Shown piece by piece: positions 1 to 12,045 of a stretch of 64,000 nt of DNA (within the stretch, counting starts at the first letter, position 1; the number at the start of each line of letters is the position of its first letter). This DNA is from Arachis hypogaea. Its lineage: Eukaryota; Streptophyta; Magnoliopsida; Fabales; Fabaceae. A program made the translations under genes and the position numbers. The notes under the pieces are model-generated. The model was not told the origin of the DNA. It searched no databases and worked only from the letters and a program-made list of their open reading frames with translations. The stretch is from contig NC_092048.1 of the NCBI RefSeq assembly GCF_003086295.3, forward strand, positions 88,144,626-88,208,625, read 5' to 3'.

Positions 1-31
1 TGAGGAAGAGAAGCCCATCACTAAGAAAAAG

Positions 32-343
32 ATGGAGCAAGCAAGAGAGCCCATTCATGGAGCTCAAGATACGCATGAAGCTCATCATCATGAGATCCCG
101 GAGATGCCTCAAATGCATTTTCCTCCACAAAACTATTGGGAGCAAATAAACACCTCCCTAAGAGAATTCAGTTCCAACATGGGACAACTAAGGGTGGAAC
201 ATCAAGAGCACTCCATCATCCTTCATGAAATCAGAGAAGATCAAAAAGCAATGAGGGAGGAGCAGCAACAAAGACAAGGAAGAGACATAGAAGAGCTCAA
301 GGACATCATTAGTTCCTCAAGAAGAAAACGCCACCATCACTAA
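32..343 (+). pseudogene. C-terminal remnant of the second ORF of an Athila-type element
   Basis: 103 codons from ATG to stop. The protein is rich in Glu, Gln and His, is probably helical or coiled-coil in the middle, and ends in a basic RRKRHHH tail. It contains EIPEMPQ followed by FPP and NYW. The same string occurs in element C (33580-33816) and, changed, downstream of the 61313-61648 ORF in element I. I therefore read it as the C-terminal end of the post-pol ORF of these elements, not as a host gene. The ATG may be internal, since the true upstream part lies before the window. Function unknown. Confidence 0.6.
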
Positions 344-1458
344 GGTGGACTCATTCCTTGTTCTCACTTTCTGTTTTTTGTTTTCTCTATGTTAAGTGCT
401 TATCTATGTTTGTGTCTTATTACATGATCATTAGTAGTTAGTAACTATGTCTTAAAGTTATGAATGTCCTATGAATCCATCACCTCTCTTAAATGAAAAA
501 TGTTATAATTCAAAAGAACAAGAAGTACATGAGTTTCAAATTTATCCTTGAACTTAGTTTAATTATATTGATGTGGTGACAATGCTTCTTGTTTTCTGAA
601 TGAATGTTTGAACAGTGCATATGTCTTTTGAAGTTGTTGTTTATGAATGTTAAATATGTTGGCTCTTGAAAGAATGATGACAAGGAGACATGTTATTTGA
701 TAATCTGAAAAATCATAAAAATGATTCTTGAAGCAAGAAAAAGCAGCAAAGAACAAAGCTTGCAGAAAAAAAAAAAGAGAAAAAAAATAGCGAAAAAAAA
801 TAGAAAGAAAAAGAAAAAGCAACCAGAAAAAGCCAAAAGCTCTTAAAACCAAGAGGCAAGAGCAAAAAGCCAGTAACCCTTAAAACCAAAAGGCAAGGGC
901 AATAAAAAGGATCCCAAGGCTTTGAGCATCAGTGGATAGGAGGGCCTAAAGGAATAAAATCCTGGCCTAAGCGGCTAAACCAAGCTGTCCCTAACCATGT
1001 GCTTGTGGCGTGAAGGTGTCAAGTGAAAACTTGAGACTGAGCGGTTAAAGTCAAGGTCCAAAGCAAAAGAAGAGTGTGCTTAAGAACCCTGGACATCTCT
1101 AATTGGGGACTTTAGCAAAGCTGAGTCACAATCTGAAAAGGTTCACCCAGTTATGTGTCTGTGGCATTTATGTATCCGGTGGTAATACTGGAAAACAAAG
1201 TGCTTAGGGCCACGGCCAAGACTCATAAAATAGCTGTGTTCAAGAATCATCATACTGAACTAGGAGAATCAATAACACTATCTGAACTCTGAGTTCCTAT
1301 AGAAGCCAATCATTCTGAACTTCAATGGATAAAGTGGGATGCCAAAACTATTCAAGAGGCAAAAAGCTACAAGTCCCGCTCATCTGATTGGAGCTATGTT
1401 TCATTGATAGTTTGGAATTTATAGTATATTCTCTTCTTTTTATCCTATTTGATTTTCA

Positions 1459-1478
1459 GTTGCTTGGGGACAAGCAAC
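1459..1478 (+). other. Terminal hairpin of element A
   Basis: GTTGCTTG-GGGA-CAAGCAAC, perfect 8-bp stem, 18 nt before the LTR start at 1497. Confidence 0.82.
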
Positions 1479-1496
1479 AATTTAAGTTTGGTGTTG

Positions 1497-3180
1497 TGAT
1501 GAGCGGATAATTTATACGCTTTTTGGCATTATTTTTAGTATGTTTTTAGTAGAATCTAGTTACTTTTAGGGATGTTTTCATTAGTTTTTATGTTAAATTC
1601 ACATTTCTGGACTTTACTATGAGTTTGTGTGTTTTTCTGTGATTTCAGGTATTTTCTGGCTGAAATTGAGGGACTTGAGCAAAAATCAGATTCAGAGGTA
1701 GAAGAAGGACTGCTGATGCTGTTGGATTCTGACCTCCCTGCACTCAAAGTGGATTTTCTGGAGCTACAGAACTCAAAATGGCACGCTTCCAATTGCGTTG
1801 GAAAGTAGACATCCAGGGATTTTCAGAAATGTATAATAGTCCATACTTTAAATGCCAGTTCTACGCTGCTGTCTGGAGTTAAACGCCAGAAACAAGTCAC
1901 AAACCAGAGTTGAACGCCAGAAATACGTTATAACCTGGCGTTCAACTCCAGAAAGAGCCTCTGCACGTGGAACATTCAAGCTCAGTCCAAGCACACACCA
2001 AGTGGGCCCCGGAAGTGGATTTATGCATCAATTGCTTACTTCTGTAAACTCTAGTAACTAGTTTAGTATAAATAGGACTTTTTACTATTGTATTAGACAT
2101 CTTTTGATCATCTTTTGATCATTTTTAGATCTCTAGACCTCCATGGGAGGCTGGCCACTCGGACATGCTTACCCTCTATATTCACTTATGTATTTTCAAA
2201 CGGTAGAGTTTCTACACTCCATAGATTAAGGTGTGGAGCTCTGTTGTTCCTCAAAGATTAATGCAAAGTACTACTGTTTTCTATTCAGTTCATCTTATTT
2301 TGCTTCTAAGATATTCGTTTGCACTTCAACCTGAATGTGATGAACGTGACAATCATCACCATTCCCTATGAACGCGTGCCTGACAACCACTTCCGTTCTA
2401 CCTTAGATTGAATGAGTATCTCTTAGATCTCTTAATCAGAATCTTCGTGGCATAAGCTAGATTGATGGCGGCATTCATGAGAGTCCGGAAAGTCTAAACC
2501 TTGCCTGTGGTATTTCGCGTAGGACTCTGGGATTGAATGACTGTGACGAACTTCAAACTCGTGAGTGCTGGGCGTAGTGACAGACGCAAAAGGATAGTGA
2601 ATCCTATTCCAGTATGATCGAGAACCTCAGATGATTAGCCGTGCTGTGACAGAGCATTTGGACCATTTTCACAAGAGGATGGATTGCAGCCATTGGCAAG
2701 GGTGATGCCTCCAGACGATTAGCCATGCAGTGACAGCGCATCGGACCATTTTCCAGAGAGGATACAAAGTAGCCATTGACAACGGTGATGTCCTTACATA
2801 AAGCCAGCCATGGAAAGGAGTAGGATTGATTGGATGAAGGCAGCAGGAAAGCAGAGGTTCAGAGGAACGAAAGCATCTCTATGCGCTTATCTGAAATTTT
2901 CACCAATGATTTACATAAGTATTTATATCCTTCTTTTATTATTTAATTTCGAAAACTCCATAATTATTTTATATCCGCCTGACTGAGATTTACAAGGTGA
3001 CCATAGCTTGCTTCATACCAACAATCTCCGTGGGATCGACCCTTACTCACGTACGGTTTATTACTTGGACGACCCAGTGCACTTGTTGGTTAGTTGTATC
3101 GAAGTTGTGACAAATTATGAATTGAGATTAGAGCACCAAGTTTTTGGAGCCATTACCAGATATCACAATTTTGTGCACCA
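1497..3180 (+). repeat. 3' LTR of element A (1684 bp)
   Basis: Starts TGATGAGCGG and ends GTGCACCA, the same termini as the two LTRs of element C. A TATA-like TATAAATAGG lies near 2070. The block 1731-1848 is the module shared with the LTRs of C, D, F, G and J. Variants of TGGCGTTCAACGCCAG lie at 1853-1955. Confidence 0.85.
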
Positions 3181-3542
3181 GTAAGCATGTAAAGTTGGTA
3201 TGATATGTTGCTAGGACCAAGTTTAGCATAGTTTTATCCTATGGAACTTTGCTGTTAGGGCTGGCCGAACTTAGTGTTTGGTTGGAGGAACTAATGGGAA
3301 TAGAGGATATTTCTGGTGGGTGTAGTTAAGCAATTCGGATTCTTAATGGCAACTAATCAGAGTGACACAGCGGAAGGCGGGAGTGAGCATCGGCACGATA
3401 GAACTGTGATAGATGAGATGCCTTGATGACTTGCTTAGGTTGACGATGATAAGTAGTAGAACACTTCGTGGAAGGAGGAGTCTTGAGGATATAACATGTG
3501 ATTTGAATTTTGGAGACAAAATTCCTAATTAGGAAGGGAGAA
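3181..3542 (+). pseudogene. 3' coding tail of a Ty3/gypsy element (element B), decayed
   Basis: No open frame survives. The end reads like the close of a gypsy pol followed by a polypurine tract: a TTTGGAGACAAAATTCC-type stretch, then AGGAAGGGAGAA directly before the LTR start TGTAAG at 3543. This resembles the pol-LTR junction of plant chromoviruses (Tekay/Del type), but the lineage is a guess because no domain is intact. Confidence 0.5.
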
Positions 3543-5271
3543 TGTAAGAAGCGAAATTAAATCAATCGCTTAATTAAGAATAAAATAATAAATTAATTAC
3601 CTGGAATAGGTTCAAAAATTTAGACATTTTAATTTGAAAATTTAAATGTGAGATTCAGATTCAATGATATTTTTCGAGTGGAAAAATATAATTTTCTGCG
3701 AAAAATTGCTTAAAAATGTGTATCAGTAAATTAGCTGGCAGTACCGGCTTAAGTCTGTCCGGTACTGCGTGAGAGAAAGTAAAACTGTAGAGATTCTTAG
3801 AAAATATTTAGAATTGAAAATCGGGCGTTAATCTTAATGGTTTTAGCCCAAAGTTGGGCCAAACAAAACAAAAGTGCTAAGCGGTCGGACCGGGCCCAAG
3901 TTGGGCCCAACACCAACATATATAAACAACTTTAGTGAGCCAAATCAGCTCATAACACACATACACACGTGCGCGCGCGCACACACACACACACAAAAGA
4001 GGGTTGCTACTGAGAATTGAGAGAGGAAGAAGAAGTGGCACTATTCACTTTCATCTTCATTTGCTTGTAACTCGAGCTACAGTGCTCCGATTTGTATCCC
4101 GTTTGCAGCTACGTGAAGCTCTTGCTGAGCCTGTCATTTCTACCTAAGAATTTTTGGTAAGAAATCATGTTTCACACTCCTTCATTCAGCCCTAACAATT
4201 TCAAAAATTTAGGTTTTGGTTTTGAATAAATTTTGTATTTTGGTTGTTTAGGTGCCATCCAATAGTGGGTTATTATTGGTTTGCACCCCAAACACCTTTG
4301 GGTAAGGTAAGAATGCCCTAAACCCTTATGGATTTGTGATTTTGGTGAACCCTAGGTATTAATTGTCATAAATTAATTGTGTATAGCTTGAAAATTGTGA
4401 TTATTGGAGCTTGTGGATTGTGTTTGGTGGCTTGATGAACTTAGGAACCCTGTGGAAGCTTGGTTGGAATCAATTTGGTGAAATTGAGAGTGTTGAAAAT
4501 CGACCAAGGTATGGTTTCAGTTTTCTTTATGTAATATGTAATGTTTCGTCAAACTTAGGCTAGCGGACCATAGGATAAGATTGAATTGAATATATGATTG
4601 TTTGAAATGTGTTTGTGGCATATGCATATTGATGGAGGTTGAATAATTGTATGTTTTGAAATATGATTGTGGTGGATTGTAATGTGATGATGATCGATGA
4701 TTAATGATCGATGTATGTATGGTATTTAAAGAGGGATGATTGAATTAAGGAATGAGAATTTGATGGATTCGGTTAATGATTGATGATGCTTTGTGATGAT
4801 TATGTTGATAAGAACCTAAGGAAAATTGTGAGGATTGAATGGTTTTGATAGTTATATGATTGAGAAATGGTTGGAGAGTGCTTATTATGGATATTTGGGT
4901 TGTTTTGAGTATGTTTGAACTGGTTTGGTTTTGGAGTTTTGAAAAACTAGAGAACTTTACCAAATTTTGTAAAACCTTATTTTGATGAACTTTGATTAGG
5001 GATAACTTGGCCTCTGGTCCTTTGTTTTTGACAAAAAATTAATTTAAATGAAAGTTGGGTCCGAGAGTTTTAAGACATTTGAAGAATGGACAAAAAAATT
5101 TTAAAATGAAAAAATTATGTGTGTTTGAAGTTCGGTATAAAAATATGATTTCTGTAGCTTTTAAAAAATTTCTAAGTTTTAAATGGCATGTGTATGCGAC
5201 TGCTACACGCGACGCAGAGATTGGCTGCTACCATGCACCCATGCCTACACCGCATAGGTGTGCGTATGCGA

Positions 5272-5676
5272 AAACGATGATTTTTTAGGCATGCGTACGT
5301 GGCATGTTACACACGATGCGAGTCTCCTTTACTGTTATAAGATCTTGTGTACACGAGTGTAGCATGCGTACGCGACATGTGCATTTTGACATGCAAGCGT
5401 ACGCATGACTCTTTTTTACTGAAATTTGTTTTTCTTCATTTTAAAGGTTCCTCTACCTTTCTAAACGATGATTTTTGAGGCATGCGTACGTGGCATGTTG
5501 CACACGACGCGAGTCTCCTTTACTGTTATGAGATCTCGTGTACGCGAGTGTAGCATGCGTACGTGACATGTGCATTTTGACACGCATGTGTACGCGGATA
5601 GGTGTATGCGTACGCATGACTCTTTTTTGCTGAAATTTGTTTTTCTTCATTTTAAAGGTTCCTCTACCTTTCTAAA
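5272..5676 (+). repeat. Direct tandem duplication with GCGTACGC motifs inside the B LTR
   Basis: Two adjacent copies, 5272-5462 and 5463-5676. Both begin AAACGATGATTTTT and run through GCATGCGTACGTGGCATGTT to CCTCTACCTTTCTAAA. The second copy carries about 20 extra bases with another GCGTACGC unit. Differences are mostly C/T and G/A changes at CG sites, as expected from methylated-cytosine decay. Confidence 0.85.
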
Positions 5677-7150
5677 CTTCCATAACTTCTATTTAAGACT
5701 TATAACTAGTGATTAGGCCTTGAGACTATTGAGGATAAGTTAGATGACTTAAGATTAGATATTTTCTATTTGATTCTTAGAGACGGTGACTTAGGCTTGG
5801 GATGAACTATGGATGGAATGACATGAGTGAATTGGGGGAGTATTGAAAGGATAAAATTTTAAGGACTAATGATGAGTTTGGAACATAGGAATTAAATGAT
5901 CATGGTTGATGAGATTGATGAGATGAGAATCCATGGACTTGTGCTATGAGCAGTGATCACTGTGAGTAAATTATATGAACTTGTGCCATGAGCAAGTTAA
6001 TCCCGCTTGTCGAGGTCGCGGAGCTGGCGTAAGGACAGTGGTTAATCCAGCTTACGTTGAGATGTGAAGGCTGAGATAGTATTCCGCTCGCATAACCTTC
6101 TATGCCACAAGAGTGTGTCAGGCACTATATCCTTGGAATAACAGTGTGCCAGGCATTATATCATCAGAACGATAGTGTGCAGGGTACTATATCACTGATG
6201 TGGCAGAAAGGCTACATCCAAAAGGATGTGTAGTTAGCAATTTATAGTCGACAATGTGATATCATAGCCAATAGGAACATGCATTCATCATATGCATCTT
6301 CTATATGCTTGTTTGCTTTGCTTAACTCCTGTTATGCCTAAATGAATCCCATGCCTATTTACTATTTGTTTTACTTGCTGTATATGTATATTACTTGTAC
6401 TCTACTTATTTGCATTAATTGTGCTTTCTGCTGGGATTGAGGAGGCTTGGTAGGCGGTGGTGATGGGATCACATGGAGGTTAGACTAGCGAAGGCTGTGG
6501 GACAACGGTGTTTCTATTATTAGAGATTCCTTAGGATTTAGATAACCCTTTATGGATTGTTAAATTGTTTCTAAGTTTTAAATCTCTATATCGGTGTAAA
6601 GTTCTAGGATTGCCTTTGGCGTCTTGGGACCTTATATCTTATATATTGGGCATTGTTACCATACTGAGAACCTCTGGTTCTCATACCATATGTTGTTGTT
6701 ATTTTTCATATGCAGGTCACAACCCACCTTGGTGAGTTTGCAGACATGGTGACAGAATGGAGGATGGCTTCTCTTTTGTTTTATCCTGCTTTACTTTTGT
6801 TGTAGTTATCCTCTGATCTTTTGAATATATATAACTTGGTTACCTTAGAGGTTTTTGTTTTAAACTTTGAGAGATAGGAAGTAAGCCTTTTATAAAACTC
6901 TGTTGTATTTCTTGACTAGTCGGCCTAAACTCCGCAGCTGTGACTAGTTTCTTTTGTAAATTATATATATGTTTACTTTGTTTAATTATTTGCTTCTACC
7001 TTGTATCTTGGAGCTTTAATGCAAGGTTCTATATTTATATATTTTGTTCTTATCTTGCCTATGCGTTTAGTTATTGTGTGAACGCTTCGCGCTTTGTAAT
7101 TTCACTCTATGCGACTTTGAATTTTTATTCCTTCATCGGGCTTCTAGTGT

Positions 7151-7153
<3 letters not shown>

Positions 7154-7203
<50 letters not shown>
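7154..7203. repeat. TA dinucleotide microsatellite
   Basis: Uninterrupted TA run of about 50 bp near the 3' end of the B LTR. It creates an artefactual YIYIYI reading frame. Confidence 0.95.
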
Positions 7204-7210
<7 letters not shown>

Positions 7211-7291
7211 ATGAGCTTTATAACTGTCGTGGCACTTTGTTATCCTTCGCTTTACGGCTAGAGGTAAGGTTTAGGGTGATAGGATGTTACA

Positions 7292-7953
7292 TGAAGGCTC
7301 TGTGTAGAACTCATTTCTCCATAGAACCTCCTCTCCGCATTCTTGTACATTTTTCCCTATTTTTCAATCACACAAACAATGGTATTCTTCCTCTTCTTCT
7401 CAGATTCTTTTATGTGATTGAGTAATAACATAGAAAAAAGGAGTAAGAGTGAGAGTAGACCGCAAGTAACGAAATTCTCATTGACCAAAAATACTATTTA
7501 TTAGAGTAGATGATGTCATTTTTCTCACCAAACTACCAAAATCTAATTTGTACACACCTACTCTAATTCAGAATAGTTTAACATCATGAATAGCTATTAT
7601 CTACATCACCAAAATAACCATTACTTTTTTCAATTTGTAGCTAAATGACGCTGCCTAGCCCCAATTCTAAAGTCCCCTTTGGACAAATCCTTTGAACTGT
7701 CATAGTAACAAAAATGAAATAGAAGAACTAATACACAATAACTAATTATAGAAAATATCATAGCAAAATTAAAAGACTAATCCCCAACTTCTTATTAGAG
7801 TAAATCTCGAAAGATACTAAATAACTTAAGAAGAAGAGAATGAAGTTATAATTTAAAAAAATAGAAGAATTGAGACAGAAAAATGAATTAGCAAAAATAA
7901 TATAGCAGAAGTAAAACTCCAATTTCCTATTAAAGTAAACACCAAAATAACTA
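7292..7953. other. AT-rich stretch without recognised genes
   Basis: No convincing ORF, RNA gene or element. Around 7735-7950 two diverged blocks, each with TTCTTATTAGAGTAAA-like or TTCCTATTAAAGTAAA-like sequence, suggest a decayed local duplication beside the LINE insertion. Confidence 0.5.
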
Positions 7954-9225
7954 GTTGACTTAACTTCTTTCAAAGTAACTGGCACTGTGAGGCTACAACA
8001 GGCTTCATCATTCAGGGAAGGCAACGGCACATCACCAAGACAATCTGAATCCACATCCTCCGACTGGCAGAATAGGCATTTATAAAAGGATCCAGCTTCC
8101 CTTCTAAAGACCTCCGGATCCGTTTCTCACAACCCATCTTGAAGAAAGAGATCATGAATCTTATTATGCTTTCTCCGCACAAGAGTATGAACATGAAAGA
8201 ACTTGGCATTTCTATCCCCAAATTTTACCCACTGCTCTCTAGATTTCTAAAACTATAGAAGTTTCTCCTGCATAACCATGTTATTAAATTCCTCAATTAG
8301 TTGTTGTTCTTTTTGCCGCATAGTCAATCCTTCATTACTTCTAGTCACTTCTAAAGGAAATTAATCTGCCTCTCCAATTCGCATTTCCTAACAAAAATGT
8401 TGCCGAACACTTTAGAATTAAACTCTAGATAGTTCTTCTGCACTTCTTAAAGCTTGCCATGCACCTCTCTGTAGCCAGCCCGCCAAGACTAGTTCACAAT
8501 ATCTCTGTACCCCGGGTGAGTTGCCCAAGCCGCGAGAAACCGAAAAGGTCTATTCTTTTTCGGTTGGGGACGACATGTACAACGTACTAGGATAGAACAT
8601 TGATTAGACTGAAGCCTATTTAAAATTTCTGCGTAAGCCTCTGGAAAGAGAGATAACCATCCACTGTTGATACAAATCCGGTCAAGTTTTTTCGCCACCT
8701 AAACACCATTTTTAACCCTTCTGTACCAAGAAAATTGTCTTCTAATAGTCTTCAAGTCAAACAGACCACTATCCCCTAGAGAGGCAGCAAGCCGATCTGC
8801 ATGGTGACTTGAGAAGAGGCAACCCTTAGATTCATGAGAGAATAGTACTTCATTAAAATCACCAAGAACAATCCATGGCCCACAAAAAGACAAGGACTGA
8901 GTAACAAGATAATCTCATAGAAGAACTCTGGTATTAAACTGAGGACTATTATAGATACCACTGCACCTCCAAATCACATTATTTACCTAAACCTCAACTG
9001 TAACACACTGATCGGAAGCATCAATCCATTTGCAGTGAGCACCCTGCATTGCAGAAAAGAACCAGATACCCCCTTATGTTCTGATGCCTCCACTATACCA
9101 ATAGAGTGATAACCAAGTCTTTCCTATAATAGTTTTAAGTGTTGAAAAGGACAGTGAGTTTCAACCACAATAAAAATTAAAGGTTTAAATTTCCTATCCA
9201 GCTCTTTACAATTCACTCGGGCTAA
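7954..9225 (-). pseudogene. LINE endonuclease (EEP) and linker region, inverted and broken
   Basis: Read on the minus strand from about 9220 downwards: KFKPLIFIVVETHCPF, GVSGS and CSGIY-like pieces, then PWIVLGDFNEVLFSHESKG (near 8880-8820), the catalytic-site region of apurinic-type LINE endonucleases. Next come KLDRICINSGW, FPEAYAEILNRLQSNQCSILV and NRPFRFLAAW (8690-8510), then KFFHVHTLVRRK (near 8200-8160) and PSLNDEACCSLTVPVTLKEVK (near 8020-7960). Frame changes near 8700 and 8990 and several stops show decay. The start of the endonuclease domain is missing, as after 5' truncation. Confidence 0.85.
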
Positions 9226-11845
9226 CTTATGCATACTTTTAAGGCGTCGGACCCTGATGGGTTTCAGGCTTTCTTCTTCAAAGAATATTGGGAGATTATT
9301 GATTTTGATGTTTGGACTATGGTTCGTCATGCATTCTCTAGTTTGGATATGGATCCAAGGATGACGGAAACTCTTGTGGTTCTAATTTTGAAGGTAGAAA
9401 GCTCAATTTCCATGAAGGATTTCTGACCTATTAGTCTCTGTAATATGATTTACAAAGTTATAACGAATGTCCTGGTCAATAGACTTCGTCTCATCTCAAA
9501 GAGATTGTTGGACCCCTTCAAGGAGGGTTTATCCCGAGGAGAAGAACCCCAGACAACGTCATTGAAGCACAAGAGGTTCTCCATTTTATGAAGAAGACAA
9601 AGTCAAAGAGAGGCACCCTAGCCTTTAAGATTGATCTGGAAAATGCGTACGACAGAGTGGATTGGGGGTTTATGAAACAAACCCTTGTGTGGTTTGGCTT
9701 TCCTCCTCCGACAGTCAATTTGATTATGCATTGTGTCACTGCTTCCTTGCTGTCTATTCTCTGGAATGGGGATAGATTAAATAGCTTCACTCCGAACAAA
9801 GGTCTTAGGTAAGGAGACCCTATGTTATCGTATCTATTTGTGTCGTTTTATTAATTAGCAAGTTGATAGGGGCTTGTGGAAGTCGGTTGCTGCTTCTAGA
9901 GGCGGTCCAAGAATTTCTCATTTGATGTTCGCCGATGATTTGCTTCTTTTCTGTAAATCCAAAAAATAAAAAGTTCAAACTGTAATGGTAGCTTTGGAAA
10001 ACTTCTACAGAGCCTCTGGGATGAAGGTTAATGTCGAGAAATCTAAAGCACTATGCTCTAGGAATGTTTCAGCGACAAGAAGAAAAGAGATTTTCACCGG
10101 AGTATCCTCCATCAGATTTGTCCATAACTTGGGTAAGTATTTAGGGGTGAACCTTAATCACTCTTGGGTGACATGCGCAACTTTTAACAATGTTCTGTAC
10201 AAGATTCAGGGAAGGCTAGCCAGCTGGAAAGGAAGATTACTTAATAAGGTAGGTAAACTACGTTTGCTTAATTCGGTAGTGACTGCAATTCCTACTTACC
10301 GCATGCAGGTATCTCTTTTCCCTAAAGGGGTAACTAATAAGATAGAATTCATGATGCAAAAATTTCTATGGAAGGGTCAAGTTGATAGTAGAGATCTGAA
10401 TCTGTTTAACTGGAAGGTGTTGGTCACCCCTAAGAAGTTTGGGGGTCTGGGAATTAGAGATCCTATTTGTGCTAATATTGCTCTTCATAGAAAGCTAGTT
10501 TGGCAACTTTTTCACCATCCTGACAAGCTATGGGTTCAACTGTTGATGGAGAAATACCATTCCTTTAGGGATAATTGCTTCAGTCGGTCTCGAGGTAGGG
10601 GATCTTATGTTTGGAAAAGTATATGTCGAGCTTGGGATATCTTAAAAGAAGGATTTATTTGGAGCATTAAGGATTTGAAATAAAATTTTTGGTTTTTTAA
10701 ATGGAGAAGAGAGGGGCGATTGTGTCATGAGATAGATTATGTTCGTATTTCTGATTCGGATCTCCGGATCTTGGATCTTTGGTCATCTGGACAGTGAAAC
10801 TTTGAGAATATCTATTTTTCTCTGAATCAGTCTCTGCAGAGCAACATTAGCTCTAACAACCTAGATGTTCAAGATGGTTCAGAGGTTGGTTGGTGTTGGA
10901 CTAGTGCGGCTTCAAAGGTTTATGATGCTCGTAGTGGTTATTTGTGGGTCAATAAGAAGATGTTTAGTTGGGAGGATAGAGAAAAATTGGCTTTGGGAGG
11001 CACTCCCTACTGCTACATTTCGTTTTAGGAGGGGCATTTTGCACACGGATAGCTGTCCAAGATGTTTCTCAGGTCAAGGATCGGTTTTACATTGCATTTG
11101 GGATTGTCCAAAAGTCCAGCTAGTTTGGCAAGCTTTGGGGGATCTGTGGTCAACCTCTGAATTTAATGAGTTGGTTCTTACATAATAGCAAACAACTCTC
11201 CTTTAGATTCTTTTCTGGTCTCTGGTGGATTTGGTGTTCGAGGAATAACAAGATCTTTCATCCCCACGAGCCTTTGATTACGGACAAGGTGATTAGTATG
11301 GCATTGTCCTTGGAAAAGGAGCTCCAGAATATTTTTAAGTTGCAAGGAGTGTCTATCCCCTTCACCATTAGTGGCTCTTGAATTCCCCTCTTGGTGGGTA
11401 CCTTTAAAATTAATTGTGACGTTAGCTATCCTAGCAATGGTGCTCGGGTTGGTTTTGCCTGTGTTAGTAGAGATTGGAAGGGAAGGTGACAATGAGGCTA
11501 TCTGAGAACAATTGAGAGTCATAATATTTTGCCAGGAGAGTTGTTTGCTATTTAGAGATGTTCTCTTTTAGCCTGGGACTCAAGGCAAAGAGATGCTATA
11601 TGTAAGGCAGACTGTGTGAAGGCCTTTATTATTGTCAATAATTTTTAGGATTGTTTTGGTTTTATTGATTCTTTGTTGTTGAAAATTTGGATATCATGCC
11701 TTGGAAATGACATGCTGATTTCCTGTAGATCTTGAGAGATGCAAATACAGTAGCAGATATCATGGCAAAAACGGCAATGCGAATCCTTTCTCCCCAAGTG
11801 AAACTTCCGTTGTCTTGGAAGAAGTTTGAGAGTACTATTCAGTGA
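9226..11845 (+). pseudogene. LINE reverse transcriptase, zinc finger and RNase H-like region, broken
   Basis: Plus-strand protein order is that of a plant L1 ORF2: DPDGFQAFFFKEYW (9250), a finger region with GRRTPDNVIEAQEVLH (9535), FKIDLENAYDRVDW with the first catalytic Asp (9627), the FADD box (9928-9939), and a thumb with KVNVEKSKALCS (10026). A long intact frame runs 9985-10683. Then a CPRC...HCIWDC zf-RVT motif (11059-11117) and RNase H-like KINCD...SNGARVGFACV (11410-11462), ending KLPLSWKKFESTIQ at 11843. In-frame stops at 9424, 9810, 9853 and 9967 and a frame break after 10683 make it a pseudogene. Confidence 0.92.
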
Positions 11846-11889
11846 AATTGCCTTTTTTAAGCAGTTTCTTATTTCATTTTCCTTTTCTT

Positions 11890-11978
11890 TTTTTTTTTAC
11901 CAAAGATAGAAAGACTCGAACCCGCAACCTCTTAAATGAGTATGGGAGACTATGCCATTTGAGTTATAACTCATTGGC
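11890..11978 (-). mobile_element. tRNA-derived SINE with 18-bp target-site duplication
   Basis: Minus-strand head resembles a tRNA. An A-box-like TGGCATAGTCT (plus 11947-11957) and a B-box GGTTCGAGTC (plus 11913-11922) are about 35 nt apart, preceded by GAGTTATAACTCAAA. The element ends TCTTTGGTAAAAA (plus-strand T run 11887-11899). It is flanked by TTTCATTTTCCTTTTCTT at 11872-11889 and 11979-11996. Short tRNA-type SINEs ending in GGT plus poly(A) are common in legumes. It sits just past the last LINE coding remnant. Confidence 0.85.
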
Positions 11979-12045
11979 TTTCATTTTCCTTTTCTTGATT
12001 GTTATTTGTTTTTTTTTTCAGTCACAAAAAATATTAAAATAACTA

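Larger units (their letters stand above)
1..3180 (+). mobile_element. 3' end of a non-autonomous Athila-type LTR retrotransposon (element A)
   Basis: The 3' part of a plus-strand element, cut by the window start. In order: a short ORF (32-343), a non-coding tail, a stem-loop (1459-1478), a polypurine-like stretch ending in GTTTGGTGTTG, and the 3' LTR at 1497-3180. The tail and LTR match element C (30715-39662) in the opposite orientation, so both belong to one family. No gag or pol lies in the visible part. The sequence after 3180 looks like the 3' end of another gypsy element, so A is probably nested in it. The left TSD is outside the window. Confidence 0.85.
3543..7291 (+). repeat. Long LTR of gypsy element B (about 3.75 kb)
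   Basis: Begins TGTAAG after a polypurine tract and ends TGTTACA at 7291, a TG...CA pair. TATATAAA near 3918 may be its TATA box. It contains a CG/CA dinucleotide run (3966-3995), a tandem duplication (5272-5676) and a TA microsatellite (7154-7203). The right boundary rests on the TTACA terminus only, because no second copy is in the window. Confidence 0.55.
7954..12035 (+). mobile_element. L1-type LINE with inverted 5' segment
   Basis: Two halves of one plant L1 lie in opposite orientation. The endonuclease and linker are on the minus strand (about 7954-9225); the RT, zinc finger and RNase H-like parts are on the plus strand (about 9226-11845). In protein order the minus half ends at PVTLKEVK and the plus half resumes at FKASDPDGF, which are neighbouring in plant LINEs, so little was lost at the breakpoint. 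This is the layout of twin priming. AAAATAACTA at 7944-7953 and 12036-12045 is a possible TSD, but the sequence is AT-rich and could match by chance. Many stops and frameshifts: inactive. Confidence 0.8.

Noticed and set aside
3181..3185. GTAAG next to element A equals the D target site GTAAG
   Set aside because: Five bases match by chance easily, and the elements and contexts are unrelated.
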